Shown here piece by piece: positions 42,455-51,638 of a DNA stretch of 64,000 nt. The DNA lies in assembly GCA_965242905.1 (NCBI GenBank), contig CBDETM010000002.1, positions 1,798,001 through 1,862,000 of the forward strand. The letters are read 5' to 3'. The position numbers and the translations under genes are program-made. Position 1 is the stretch's first letter; every line of letters begins with the position of its first letter. Below the pieces are notes generated by a model. That model was not told the origin of the DNA and made no database searches. It worked only from the letters and a program-made list of their open reading frames with translations. The DNA comes from Bin5 sp965242905. Its GTDB lineage: Bacteria > Chloroflexota > Anaerolineae > Caldilineales > Caldilineaceae.

Positions 42455-43561
42455 ATGAATCAGACATCACCGCTGCCACAGGCAGCCGCAGAGAGCATAG
42501 AGAGACGCCGGTTTGGGCGCCCGCGATGGGGGGTGGCGGCGTTTCTGGTTTTTGCATTGCTGGTGGTGCTGGCGAGCAGCATCAACACGCCTCAGGCCCG
42601 TTTTTTCGCGGCCGAGCGATTTCAGACATTTGTCACGATATTTCTCAGCCTCTTCATCGAGGCCGTCCCGTTTCTGATTGCCGGTTCGATCGTGTCGGGC
42701 TTCATCGCCGTCTATGTGAATCAGGGGATGGTGGAGCGGTACATACCCAATCATCCGCTGCTGGCGGCGCTGGCGGGGGCCGGGTTGGGGTTTGTTTTCC
42801 CTGTATGTGAGTGCGGGGTGGTGCCTGTGACACGGCGGCTGTACGGCAAGGGGCTGCCGCTGCCGGTGGGGATCGCTTTTTTGCTGGCGGCGCCGGTGAT
42901 CAATCCGGTCGTGATTTTCAGTACTTTTGCGGCGTTCGGGTGGGGTCCGGTGCTATGGGGGCGGGTGGTGTTCAGCATGCTGGTGGCGTTTACGGTTGGG
43001 CTGATCTTTCATCTGGCGCGCCCGCGAGAGATCCTTCTGCCGGAGACGCTGGCCGTCTCCAACGGCCACGACGACTCCGGTGACCACGAACATTGTGATG
43101 ACCATGACCACAGTCACGATCACAACCATAGTCACGACCACGGTGGCTCCCGCCCGGGCGTCTGGCAGGCGCTTATGATGGCGGGCGATGATTTTCTGGA
43201 CATGGGACGCTACCTGATCGCCGGGGCGATGCTGGCGGCGGCGATGCAGACGGTCGTTCCGCAGTCAACGTTGCTCACTATCGGACAGGGGCCTATCATC
43301 TCCGTCTTTGTGATGATGGCACTGGCGTACATACTGTCGGTCTGCTCGACGGTGGACGCTTTTATCGCGCTGGCTTTCAGCAACGCGTTCACGACGGGCT
43401 CGCTGTTCGGCTTTCTGGTGTTCGGGCCGATGGTGGATATCAAGAGTTCGCTGCTGTTTATGGGGGTTTTCCGGCGGCGGACGGTCCTTTATCTGATCCT
43501 GCTGCCGCTGGCGCTGGTGGCGGTTATCGGTGTGTTCTGGAACGTGCAGGTGGGTGTTTGA
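42455..43561 (+). CDS. Permease of the DUF318/UPF0718 (YcgR/ArsP-like) family with His-rich loop
   Basis: About 368 residues with eight or so transmembrane segments. It has the family motifs 'FPVCECGVVPVTRRL' and 'LSVCSTVDAFIALAF', each with Cys residues inside the membrane. The cytosolic loop between the halves has a His/Asp run ('HEHCDDHDHSHDHNHSHDHG') that should bind a transition metal. The next gene encodes the partner of the B. subtilis YcgR-YcgQ type pair and also has a His-rich segment, so metal handling is likely; direction and metal are unknown. ATG at 42455 gives 'MNQTSP'. TTG 42410 or GTG 42413 would add 14 or 15 residues. Confidence 0.82.
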   Translation: MNQTSPLPQAAAESIERRRFGRPRWGVAAFLVFALLVVLASSINTPQARFFAAERFQTFVTIFLSLFIEAVPFLIAGSIVSGFIAVYVNQGMVERYIPNHPLLAALAGAGLGFVFPVCECGVVPVTRRLYGKGLPLPVGIAFLLAAPVINPVVIFSTFAAFGWGPVLWGRVVFSMLVAFTVGLIFHLARPREILLPETLAVSNGHDDSGDHEHCDDHDHSHDHNHSHDHGGSRPGVWQALMMAGDDFLDMGRYLIAGAMLAAAMQTVVPQSTLLTIGQGPIISVFVMMALAYILSVCSTVDAFIALAFSNAFTTGSLFGFLVFGPMVDIKSSLLFMGVFRRRTVLYLILLPLALVAVIGVFWNVQVGV

Positions 43562-43617
43562 GGTACAGGTTGACGAGAGACAGGACAGGCGAGGAAGTGA
43601 CACAGGATTCAGGCTTG

Positions 43618-44457
43618 ATGACCGGCAGACTGTTGCGACTGCCCAAGGTGCAGGCGGCGCTCAAGGGGCTGCTTCTGCTGGGGCTGGGCATTTTTCTGTT
43701 TACGCGCATAACGACCGGGACGCTCAACTACTACATCAGTCAACGGTTTGACTGGTTGACAGTGGCGGCGGTGCTCGGACTGATTGTGGTGGGGTTGAGC
43801 TACCGCTACCTGCTCCAGGAGGCCGAGGATTCGGACGCGGCGTCGGATGATCTCGCGCCCGACCGTTCGGGCGAGGCCGGGTCCGAGGTTGCGGAGGACA
43901 GTCACCAACATAGTCATGATCACGGCCATGATCACAGCCACGCTTTGGGTTGGTCGGGGCTAGTGCTTATCTCGCTTCCGATCGTTCTCGGGCTGCTGGT
44001 GCCTCCGCGACCTCTGGGCGTGGCTGCGTTGCAGAATCGTGAAATCAGCGGCGGGGGGCTGGATTCGGTATTGCCAGCTGCGGCGGGTTCGACGCTGGTG
44101 CGAGAGAGCAGCGAGCGCACGATTCTGGACTGGGTACTGGCATTTCACCAGGGAGAACGGCCGGCCGAGACCGACACTGCCGATGTGGTTGGCTTTGTCT
44201 ATCTCGATGACGCCGCGGACGAGGCAGCGTTTACCCTCACGCGCTTTGTTGTCGGCTGCTGCGCGGCGGATGCCATGGCGGTTGGCCTGCCGGTCAGCCT
44301 GGCAGCCGGTCTGTCGTCTGAAGAGGCGTTGGAGGAGGGCCAGTGGGTGCGGGTCGTTGGACAGTTCGCAGCTTCCACAGGTAACGATATTCCAGTGCTC
44401 ATGGCGGAGCAGCTGGAGGCTATACCGGAACCCAACCAGCCCTATCTCTATCCGTGA
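43618..44457 (+). CDS. TIGR03943/DUF1980 (YcgQ-like) membrane protein with His-rich segment
   Basis: About 279 residues. Two N-terminal membrane helices contain the 'FTRITTGTLNYYISQRFDWL' region. A His/Asp-rich linker ('HQHSHDHGHDHSH') follows, then a further hydrophobic helix and a C-terminal domain with the family signature 'RFVVGCCAADAMAVGL'. It is the usual partner of the preceding permease and probably forms one complex with it. The open frame reaches back to a TTG at 43558 that overlaps the permease stop. ATG 43618 matches the family N-terminus, but the upstream start is possible. Confidence 0.8.
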   Translation: MTGRLLRLPKVQAALKGLLLLGLGIFLFTRITTGTLNYYISQRFDWLTVAAVLGLIVVGLSYRYLLQEAEDSDAASDDLAPDRSGEAGSEVAEDSHQHSHDHGHDHSHALGWSGLVLISLPIVLGLLVPPRPLGVAALQNREISGGGLDSVLPAAAGSTLVRESSERTILDWVLAFHQGERPAETDTADVVGFVYLDDAADEAAFTLTRFVVGCCAADAMAVGLPVSLAAGLSSEEALEEGQWVRVVGQFAASTGNDIPVLMAEQLEAIPEPNQPYLYP

Positions 44458-44531
44458 CGCCTTTGAGATGATGCCAGTGCTCAGCGGCCGGGCGTACCTG
44501 CGGCCCGTGCTGGTCCCCAGCCTTCGAATCC

Positions 44532-45671
44532 ATGAGTCGTTTTGATCTGACCGTACTGTCGATCCTCAGCCTGTGCACGCTGTTGCTACTGGGTCTGTGG
44601 GGGCAGAGCCGCCGGGTTGGCAGGGACGACGGCGTTGCTTACGTTCTCTACAAGACTGTCGATGAGGTCGGACGCGCGCAGTTGCATGCGCTGCCGTTCG
44701 AGGCGGGTGAGCCTGGCGCCGACTTCTCGCCCCGCGCCCTGACGCCAGATGAAGTCAGTGTGTGGGATTTCGCGCCGTCAGCGGACGGCAGGTTGGTCGC
44801 CTACGGTGCGCTGGGGGAATTGGGATTCAGCGATCTGCGGCTGATCGATCTGGCCAGCGGGCAGGACAGGCCGATGCTGGCCTGTGAAAACGCTTCGTGC
44901 AGCGGACCGAGCTGGTCGGCGGACGGGCAATACCTTGCCTATACGCGCCGTTCGGTCAACGCGTTCGCGTCGGGTGTGCTGAGCCCGCCGCGGATCTGGT
45001 TATTGGATGTGGAATCGGGCGAAACCGCGCCGGTCTTCAGCGATAGCCAGCGTCTTGGACTCGATGGGCGCTGGTCTGCTGATGGGGCGTGGCTCTGTTT
45101 CGTGTCGCCGGAGGAGCAGCAGCTGGCGGTCATCAATCTGAGCGGAGGGCCGGCGGACGAGGCCGGGCAGACCGACTTCTATCCGACGGCTACGGGTGAG
45201 ACATGCACTTGGGACCGTTCGCTACCCAGGCTGTATACGACCGATTTCAGGCAGAGCGGCGATGAATGGATGACCCATCTGATCGCGATCGACGTTGAGA
45301 GCGGCGAGCAGGTCGAGTTAAGTGTAGTGGGGAGCGAGGGCGCGGCGCTGGTACACGACAGTTCGGCGGTGCCTTCGGCGGACGGCGCCTGGATCGCGTT
45401 TCAGCGCAAGGAGTTGGAAGGGCCAGGCGCGACGCGGGGCAGCCAGATCTGGCGGATGCGTCCGGACGGCACTGAAGCAACACCACTGACGGCAGATCCG
45501 GCCTACGACCACGGGCGGCCGGTGTGGAGTCCCGACGGGCGCTTTCTGATCACGCGGCGGTTTCCGCTGCGAGGGCCGGATGTGGTGCCCTCGTTGTGGC
45601 TGATCGATTTGGAGACGGGTGAAGTGCGTCTGCTGGTGGAGCCGGGGGACTTCCCGGCGGTTGCGCAGTAA
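44532..45671 (+). CDS. TolB-like beta-propeller (PD40/WD40-like) membrane-anchored protein
   Basis: A 379-residue protein with one N-terminal hydrophobic anchor ('LTVLSILSLCTLLLLGLW'). The rest is a six-bladed-type propeller of PD40 repeats: 'WDFAPSADGRLVAYGA', 'PSWSADGQYLAYTRR', 'GRWSADGAWLCFVS' and 'PVWSPDGRFLITRR'. Such domains bind peptides or other proteins outside the membrane; no catalytic residues are evident. It follows the metal-permease pair with a 74-base gap and might be co-transcribed. Confidence 0.78.
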   Translation: MSRFDLTVLSILSLCTLLLLGLWGQSRRVGRDDGVAYVLYKTVDEVGRAQLHALPFEAGEPGADFSPRALTPDEVSVWDFAPSADGRLVAYGALGELGFSDLRLIDLASGQDRPMLACENASCSGPSWSADGQYLAYTRRSVNAFASGVLSPPRIWLLDVESGETAPVFSDSQRLGLDGRWSADGAWLCFVSPEEQQLAVINLSGGPADEAGQTDFYPTATGETCTWDRSLPRLYTTDFRQSGDEWMTHLIAIDVESGEQVELSVVGSEGAALVHDSSAVPSADGAWIAFQRKELEGPGATRGSQIWRMRPDGTEATPLTADPAYDHGRPVWSPDGRFLITRRFPLRGPDVVPSLWLIDLETGEVRLLVEPGDFPAVAQ

Positions 45672-45746
45672 CTTCAGCGGCCAGCGGCTCTATTGTTCCC
45701 CTCTCTTTCCCAACCACTGACAGCGAGCGGTCAACACCGGTGCTCG

Positions 45747-48536
45747 CTATGTTGATATCCCCAGCAGGCCGCGAGTGAGTTGAAAGTCGATGTGGTTGTG
45801 AACGGTGCTGTGCGGCTGATAGTCGCCGGCCAGCGTTCGCGCGGCCAGATCCAGGATCTGCTGCGGCCACGCGCCGGAGTCGCCGCACAGGCGTAGATCG
45901 GGCGCGGCGGGCGCGTGTTCGCCGGCAAGCTGCAGTAGGGGCACGAGCGGATGCCCGGCCCTTAGCTTGTCGGAGTAGGCGATGATCAGGTGCGCGCCGC
46001 TGGCGCCGAGGCCGGTGAGCGTCTCGCTCCAGTGGGGAGTGGGCATGTCCATGAGGTGGAAACCGGCTGCCGCGGCGGCCTGGCCGTAGGCGAGGGAGGG
46101 AGGCAGGTCGGGAGCATCGAGGCCCAGGGCGGTGCGGAATGGTGGCGCCTCGATCAGCCCGTTGGATACCGGTGTGACGACGGTGCCGCCGGCGGCCACG
46201 ACCCAACGGGCGATGCGTGCGAGGCTGTCGGCGGCGTGTGGGGGCACGTCGCCGTCGCTGAGCAGCGCCAGGGACAGCTTGCGATCGTGCCCGTTCTGCC
46301 GGCGCAGCGCGGCGTCCTGGTCGGCGAAGTAGCCGTCGATCTTGTCGAGGACACTGGCGATGCCGCCGTCCAGCTGCACGCTGGCCCAGCCGAAATCCTC
46401 CTCTGCGAGTCCGCCGTCGCGCAGCAGCGAATGGATGTAGTCGTTGTGGGCTTTTTCGCAGCCGTGCTCCAGAAAGAGGCAGGCGCCCACGAGGGGATGG
46501 GTGGCGTAACCGATCATGGTACGGGCGTAGATGGCCTGCGTTGAGGCGAAGGCAACGCCGCAGCCCTCGGTGTGGGGCAGGGCGGTAAACAGGGGCGGGT
46601 TCGCGGCTTCACCCGGACCGCCGGCGTTCGGCTCTGCGGCGGCACGGTTGAGGCGCTGCGCTGCCATGCCGGCGATCTGGCCGGAACAGAGACTGGTGGG
46701 CAGAATGAGGCCGACGCGGGCCGCGGGCGGTTGGGGCAGGTCGATCCCTTCCGTCTCGGCAGGTTGCGTTCTGATTGGGAGCGGCTGCCCGTCCGGCCGG
46801 GGGCGTTCCAGGATCGACTGGAGCCGGCTGTGGTCCTGCTGCTGCCAGTTGCGCCAGATTGAGATCTGCGAGTGACCGGCCAGCTCGCCCTTGCTGGGCT
46901 GGCCGGAGGCGATCTCTACCAGCAGATCGAGACTTTCTTCGCACAGCTGGTCCATGGACGTGCCGTCCAGGTAGGCGCCTGCGTTCACGTCCATCTCCTT
47001 GGATAGAAGCTCAAAACGTGACGTGGTTGTCATCACTTTGATGGTCGGCACGAATGGGAAGTTGGTGATCGAGCCGTTGCCGGTGACGAAGATGATCAGG
47101 TTGGAGCCGCCAGCCACCTGACCGGCGATGCTTTCGAGGTCGTTGCCGGGTGTGTTCATGAAGTAGAAGCCGGGGGCAGGTGCGTCCGTGGTCCCGGGCA
47201 AAGTCGATCCTTCCCCGGCCTTCACCATCCGTTCCCCGTAGTCGACAGTCCAATCCAGACGCACGTCGGGGTGGCGCTTGATTGCGGCGCCGATGGATTT
47301 GAGCGCGATGTTGTAGAGCCCGCGCAGCTTGTTGCCGCCGGTGGGATTGCCCTCAGCGGTCTGGCCGTGCCAGGCCAGCCGTTCCTTGAACTGGGCAACA
47401 TAGTCGAGAAAGGCCTGGGCGGTAGCGAGATCGCGGGTGTTCTGCAGCAGGTAGGCTTCGGCGCCGATGAGTTCGTCGGTCTCGGCCAGGTTGGCGCGTC
47501 CGCCGTAGCGGATGACCTCTTTGGCGACGGCGGAGGCCAGTGGGTTGCCGGAGAGGCCGGAGAAGGCGTCGGAGCCGCCGCACTGGAGGGCGATGTTGAG
47601 GTGGGCCAGGGATTGGGGCGTGCGCGGCAGGGTCGCGATTGTAGGCAGCCAGCGCTCTACGGTTGCAGAGGCTTCGGCGAGGTCGGCCTGCCAATCTCCG
47701 GAGAGCGTGAAGAAGCGGAGCGGCACGTCTGCCAAAGGGTAGTCATTGGCGCGCAGATAGGCCTCCAACTCGGCGTTGCTGATGGGCCGGTCGGCGGTCG
47801 AGTGCGGTTCGTGTGTGTCCACGGCGAGGACCGCGCCGACGTTCGGATGGACGATCAGGCCGGCGAGGGTACGCAGGACAAAGTCGCGGTTGTTGAGCCG
47901 TTCGTAGCCGCTGCCCTCGGTGTGGGCAATGGCGACGATACCGTCGAAGCCGGGGAAGTGGGCGGCGGCGGGCTGCAGTGCCTGCGCCAGGCTTCTGGCA
48001 AAGGCGGCTGTGCTTGAGGTGGTTCCCAGGATGACGATCGTGTTGCGCGTGCCGACACCGCGCCCGCCGTCGCGGCGGAAACCGAGAAAGGTGCGCCCCT
48101 CTTTGTATGGTTCCACCTGCTGACCGGGACGGAAGGTCGCTTCGTCGACTTCGTAGGGGATGATGCGGTCCTGGAAGTTCGGGTGCTGCGGGATGGTGAA
48201 ATCGAGGGCGCGCTGGCCGAGCGCCTCGATCATGCCGGCGTTACATACATACTGGCCCGGCGCGATGGGGCGGGTCGCCACGCCGAAGGGAAGACCCCAA
48301 GACAGCAGAGGTTCGCCCTCTGCTACCGGTTCGATGGCGAAGCGGTGGCCGACGAGGATGGTGGTATCGAGGGTGAAGTGCCGGCCGTCGTGCTCGATTG
48401 TCAGCCCGGCTTCCAGGCGGCGGGTGGCGATGGCGACGTTGTCGATGGCTTGGGGCAGGCGGGCGACGGCGTCAAAGGGGAGCGGACTGCTGAGTTCGGG
48501 CCGGGGTACGGGGTGCGGCCTGTCTTTTTGTACCAT
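45747..48536 (-). CDS. Double-length UxaA/altronate-galactarate dehydratase family protein
   Basis: A 929-residue protein; ordinary UxaA is about 500. An N-terminal SAF domain spans about residues 30-100. A first UxaA catalytic region follows ('GRGVGTRNTIVILGTTSST', 'IAHTEGSGYERL', 'HPNVGAVLAVD', 'LQCGGSDAFSGLSGNP', 'FYFMNTPGNDLESI'). A second, partial UxaA-like module begins near residue 620 ('VGLILPTSLCSGQIAG', 'HTEGCGVAF', 'THPLVGACLFLEHGCEKAH'). The family dehydrates sugar acids such as altronate with an iron cofactor; the substrate here is unknown. The start is ATG at 48536 with GGAGG upstream. It is transcribed after an MFS transporter that could import the substrate. Confidence 0.82.
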   Translation of the reverse strand: MVQKDRPHPVPRPELSSPLPFDAVARLPQAIDNVAIATRRLEAGLTIEHDGRHFTLDTTILVGHRFAIEPVAEGEPLLSWGLPFGVATRPIAPGQYVCNAGMIEALGQRALDFTIPQHPNFQDRIIPYEVDEATFRPGQQVEPYKEGRTFLGFRRDGGRGVGTRNTIVILGTTSSTAAFARSLAQALQPAAAHFPGFDGIVAIAHTEGSGYERLNNRDFVLRTLAGLIVHPNVGAVLAVDTHEPHSTADRPISNAELEAYLRANDYPLADVPLRFFTLSGDWQADLAEASATVERWLPTIATLPRTPQSLAHLNIALQCGGSDAFSGLSGNPLASAVAKEVIRYGGRANLAETDELIGAEAYLLQNTRDLATAQAFLDYVAQFKERLAWHGQTAEGNPTGGNKLRGLYNIALKSIGAAIKRHPDVRLDWTVDYGERMVKAGEGSTLPGTTDAPAPGFYFMNTPGNDLESIAGQVAGGSNLIIFVTGNGSITNFPFVPTIKVMTTTSRFELLSKEMDVNAGAYLDGTSMDQLCEESLDLLVEIASGQPSKGELAGHSQISIWRNWQQQDHSRLQSILERPRPDGQPLPIRTQPAETEGIDLPQPPAARVGLILPTSLCSGQIAGMAAQRLNRAAAEPNAGGPGEAANPPLFTALPHTEGCGVAFASTQAIYARTMIGYATHPLVGACLFLEHGCEKAHNDYIHSLLRDGGLAEEDFGWASVQLDGGIASVLDKIDGYFADQDAALRRQNGHDRKLSLALLSDGDVPPHAADSLARIARWVVAAGGTVVTPVSNGLIEAPPFRTALGLDAPDLPPSLAYGQAAAAAGFHLMDMPTPHWSETLTGLGASGAHLIIAYSDKLRAGHPLVPLLQLAGEHAPAAPDLRLCGDSGAWPQQILDLAARTLAGDYQPHSTVHNHIDFQLTRGLLGIST

Positions 48537-48578
48537 CAGGATCCTCCGTTTCGCGACCTGCGTTGAAAAAGTGAGGCT

Positions 48579-49814
48579 CTACGCCTCCGACACGCGGACG
48601 GGCTCGGTCGGCATCCACCGCATCATACCGATCATCGCCAGCACCACCAAAGCGGAGGTTGCCGCGCCGATCCAGTAGGGGACCGTCGGGCCGCGGGCGA
48701 AGAGGACGCCGGCGATGGCTGTGCTGATAATCGTGGACAGATTGATGGAGGATTGAAACCAGCCGAGTATGCTGCCGCGGTCCTGATCGGCCACGAGAGA
48801 GGTGGCCATCGACTGCAGGGGTGGACTGGAGAGCCCGTAGCCGACGGCAAAAAAGAGTGACCCGAAGGCACCAAGCCAGGGCGTTGTTACGAGCGCGTAG
48901 ACCGTCATTCCGATCGTACGCAGAATGCTGCCTATCACGACAAGCTGACCTTCGTCAAAGCGCTGCGCCATACGCCGCAGCAGGTAGGTCTGTGTGAACA
49001 GCTGGGAGATCCCCACAACGGAGAGCAGCAGGCCGATGCCGACATCGGTGACCTCCCGGCTCTCGCCCTGGAAAAGTACCGCTTCTCCGAAAAGCGCAAA
49101 GGTGGACTGCAAGAGTCCCAGGGCAAACTGACCTAAGAAGGCGATGAGGAGGACGGCCAGCAGGGGCAGGGTCCAGGGTGCGCCTCCCAGCAGGCTGCCG
49201 AGGGTGAGGCTGCCGGCGCGGCGGGCGCGGGCGCGGCGCCTTTCTTGCGCAGAGAGGGTTTCATCCAGCGCGTACCAGGTGAGCAGGACTACAGCGGCTG
49301 CGGCTACGGCGGCTACCAGGAATGGCACTGCGGGACCGTAGGCTGCGGCGAGCGCACCGCCCAGGGCAGGCCCGAACATGAAACCGAGGCCAAAGGCGGC
49401 GAGAATGTAGCCGAGGCTCTCGGTGCGCTTCTCGCGGGGCGTGATGTCGGTAATGTAGGCCTGGGCCACGATGATATTGCCTCCGGTGATACCATCGAGG
49501 ATGCGGGCAAAGAAGAGCCAGCCGAAGCTGGGCGCAAAGGCCAGGATGACAAAGCTGATGACCGTCCCGATCTGGCTGACGATCAGGACGGGAATGCGTC
49601 CGTAATTGTCGGAAAGGCGGCCGACATAGGGGCCGGAGAGGAATTGGGCGGCGAAGAAAGAGGCGCTGAGCAGTGTGATCAGCTCGGCCGACAGATGAAA
49701 CTCGCGCTGGGCATACAGCGGCAGGACGGGGAAAATCAGGGACGCGCCCAGCATCTGAACAAAGACGACCAGGAGAATAGTCAGTAGTCGTCTGTCGATT
49801 GAGCTGGATTTCAT
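48579..49814 (-). CDS. Major facilitator superfamily transporter
   Basis: A 411-residue 12-helix MFS protein. The motif-A-like loop is 'GRLSDNYGRIPVLIVSQ' after helix 2, and 'FARILDGITGGNIIVAQAYI' resembles TetA/drug-exporter type MFS proteins. A second half motif 'ALVTTPWLGAFGSLFFAVGY' is present. It sits 42 bases upstream of the UxaA-like dehydratase in the same direction, so sugar-acid uptake is as plausible as drug export. Start ATG at 49814. Confidence 0.88.
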   Translation of the reverse strand: MKSSSIDRRLLTILLVVFVQMLGASLIFPVLPLYAQREFHLSAELITLLSASFFAAQFLSGPYVGRLSDNYGRIPVLIVSQIGTVISFVILAFAPSFGWLFFARILDGITGGNIIVAQAYITDITPREKRTESLGYILAAFGLGFMFGPALGGALAAAYGPAVPFLVAAVAAAAVVLLTWYALDETLSAQERRRARARRAGSLTLGSLLGGAPWTLPLLAVLLIAFLGQFALGLLQSTFALFGEAVLFQGESREVTDVGIGLLLSVVGISQLFTQTYLLRRMAQRFDEGQLVVIGSILRTIGMTVYALVTTPWLGAFGSLFFAVGYGLSSPPLQSMATSLVADQDRGSILGWFQSSINLSTIISTAIAGVLFARGPTVPYWIGAATSALVVLAMIGMMRWMPTEPVRVSEA

Positions 49815-49929
49815 GCGTTCTCTCGCCGCGGGCGGATGCGTCGATTGCAGTGCGTCCAGTGTTTGAACAGGGCCGGATTATGGGAACAGAGCAGTATCAG
49901 GGTCGTAGCGGAGCGTTAGGGAATACGAC

Positions 49930-51246
49930 TCATTGCTGGACCTGTTCCTCCTGGGAAATCTCCTCCTGAGGAATCGTCAGCGAAAGGCCGACCCAGAGGT
50001 TATTGGGATCATCGCCGACCAGGTCCCGGTTGGCTTCGTAGATCTCTGTCCAGCGGTCCTGGTCTCCGTACAACCGCAGTGCGATGTGACGCAGGTTTTC
50101 GCCTGCCTGGACGGTGTACGTCTCGGGCAGGACCAGCTCCAGCCCGCTACTGTCGATCGAGGTAACCCCTTCGATCGCGGCCGCCAACTCCAACAACTCG
50201 ATCTGAACTGAGGTCATTGTTACCGTTCCCTGGAGAATCAGCTCGCCGGGGGGTGCATCCGGGGCCCACGTCGCCTTTATGCCGAGGGCGGCCAGGTCGG
50301 CACGGTCTTGTTCATTGAGGAAGGTGGTCAGATCGAAGGATTGCAGGCGTGCCGCGGCGATAATTGTCGCGGCCACGTCAGGAGACGGGCTTTCCGTAGG
50401 AGCAGGGGTAGGCACAGATTGGGTCGGTGCCGCCGTCGGCAGCGTCTCGGGCGTTGGGGGTGCGGCAGAGGCCTGCACGGGCGTCGGCGCCTCTTCGACG
50501 GCGGCGGTGTTTATCTGGGCGTTGGTGTTGACCTGCGAGCCGGTTGCGGACTCTTCGTCCGTGCCGGGCACGGCAGCCGAGTCGTCGCTGGTAAAGGAGG
50601 CGTAGATGGAGGTCAGCCGGTCCGGTATCGTGCGCAGCTGCTGCAACGCCGTGAGGATAGAATCGCCCGAGCCGCGCGAGAAGAAGATGGCAGCCAGCAG
50701 CACGATAGCGATGGGAATCGCCCAGGGAAGACGGTTGCGGCGTATTTTGGCGACGGCCTTGGTTGCGACCTGTTTCTTGTCGAGGGGAGCAGGGTAGTAT
50801 TCTGTGCTGAATTGGCGGCTGGCTTTGCCCACCGCGAGTTGGGTTCCCTTAGCGCGGCCGCGTCGGCGGGCCTCTTCGCGCCGTCCCAGCTGGAGCTGCT
50901 CCTGGTGCGAGCGCAGCAGCCATTCGCCTTCGCTGCGCAGGATGTCATCGGCGGGGATAGCGGCCACGTGCTCCCGCATTTCCTTGAATTCGCCGCGTTT
51001 GCGATATATGAGAGCCGCCAGCAGGTGCAGCTCGGGCGCCTCCAAGAGAGAGATGCCCTGGTCGATCCCCTCCAACGCGGCCACTTCGTTTCCCATCGAG
51101 TAATGTTCGAGGGCGCGATGATATATCGTCCGCGTCATTTCGGCGGGCGTATAGTGTGAGGCGACATTTGCGTTACAGGCAGGGCAGTTCGCGAACGAGG
51201 GGGTAACCTCAACCGGTGCGCCGCATTCGGGGCAAGCCAGGTGCAT
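49930..51246 (-). CDS. LysM-domain protein with zinc ribbon and single transmembrane helix
   Basis: A 438-residue protein. An N-terminal zinc ribbon ('CPECGAPVEV...CPACNANV') is followed by TPR-like helices (about 35-120) and a basic stretch. One membrane helix ('LPWAIPIAIVLLAAIFFS', about 172-190) precedes a Pro/Thr/Ala-rich linker. A BON-like domain ('LAALGIKATWAP') and a C-terminal LysM domain ('YTVQAGENLRHIALRLYGD' ... 'LWVGLSLTIP') follow. This topology puts the zinc ribbon and TPR part inside and LysM outside, where LysM can bind peptidoglycan. The exact role is unknown. Start ATG at 51246. Confidence 0.85.
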   Translation of the reverse strand: MHLACPECGAPVEVTPSFANCPACNANVASHYTPAEMTRTIYHRALEHYSMGNEVAALEGIDQGISLLEAPELHLLAALIYRKRGEFKEMREHVAAIPADDILRSEGEWLLRSHQEQLQLGRREEARRRGRAKGTQLAVGKASRQFSTEYYPAPLDKKQVATKAVAKIRRNRLPWAIPIAIVLLAAIFFSRGSGDSILTALQQLRTIPDRLTSIYASFTSDDSAAVPGTDEESATGSQVNTNAQINTAAVEEAPTPVQASAAPPTPETLPTAAPTQSVPTPAPTESPSPDVAATIIAAARLQSFDLTTFLNEQDRADLAALGIKATWAPDAPPGELILQGTVTMTSVQIELLELAAAIEGVTSIDSSGLELVLPETYTVQAGENLRHIALRLYGDQDRWTEIYEANRDLVGDDPNNLWVGLSLTIPQEEISQEEQVQQ

Positions 51247-51494
51247 TCTATTCTATCCAGACCGCATTCAGCGTTGGGTGTTGGATGTCAAGTATAAGTT
51301 TATTGATAAATCCTGGCGATCAATAGGTCGCCAAAAGTTGGCCTTCGGTCACGACGCGTTTTCGAGTCGTGTAGAGTGACCAGAGACCAGAACCCGTTCT
51401 GGATCGAATGCCAAAGCCTATGGCAAGCTGAATCGGGGAAACAGACTTGCGTGCCCAGCGTGTGGGACCCTGATATAAAACGCGGCCGCTTCAC

Positions 51495-51523
51495 TTGACC
51501 GCGTGCAGTTCAATCGATACAAT
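51495..51523 (+). promoter_or_regulatory. Sigma-70-type promoter of the selenocysteine tRNA gene
   Basis: TTGACC (51495-51500) and TACAAT (51518-51523) are separated by exactly 17 bases and lie seven bases before the tRNA 5' end. The match to the vegetative consensus and the position are both good. Confidence 0.85.
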
Positions 51524-51530
51524 AACCAGC

Positions 51531-51628
<98 letters not shown>

Positions 51629-51638
51629 TCAGGTTAAC

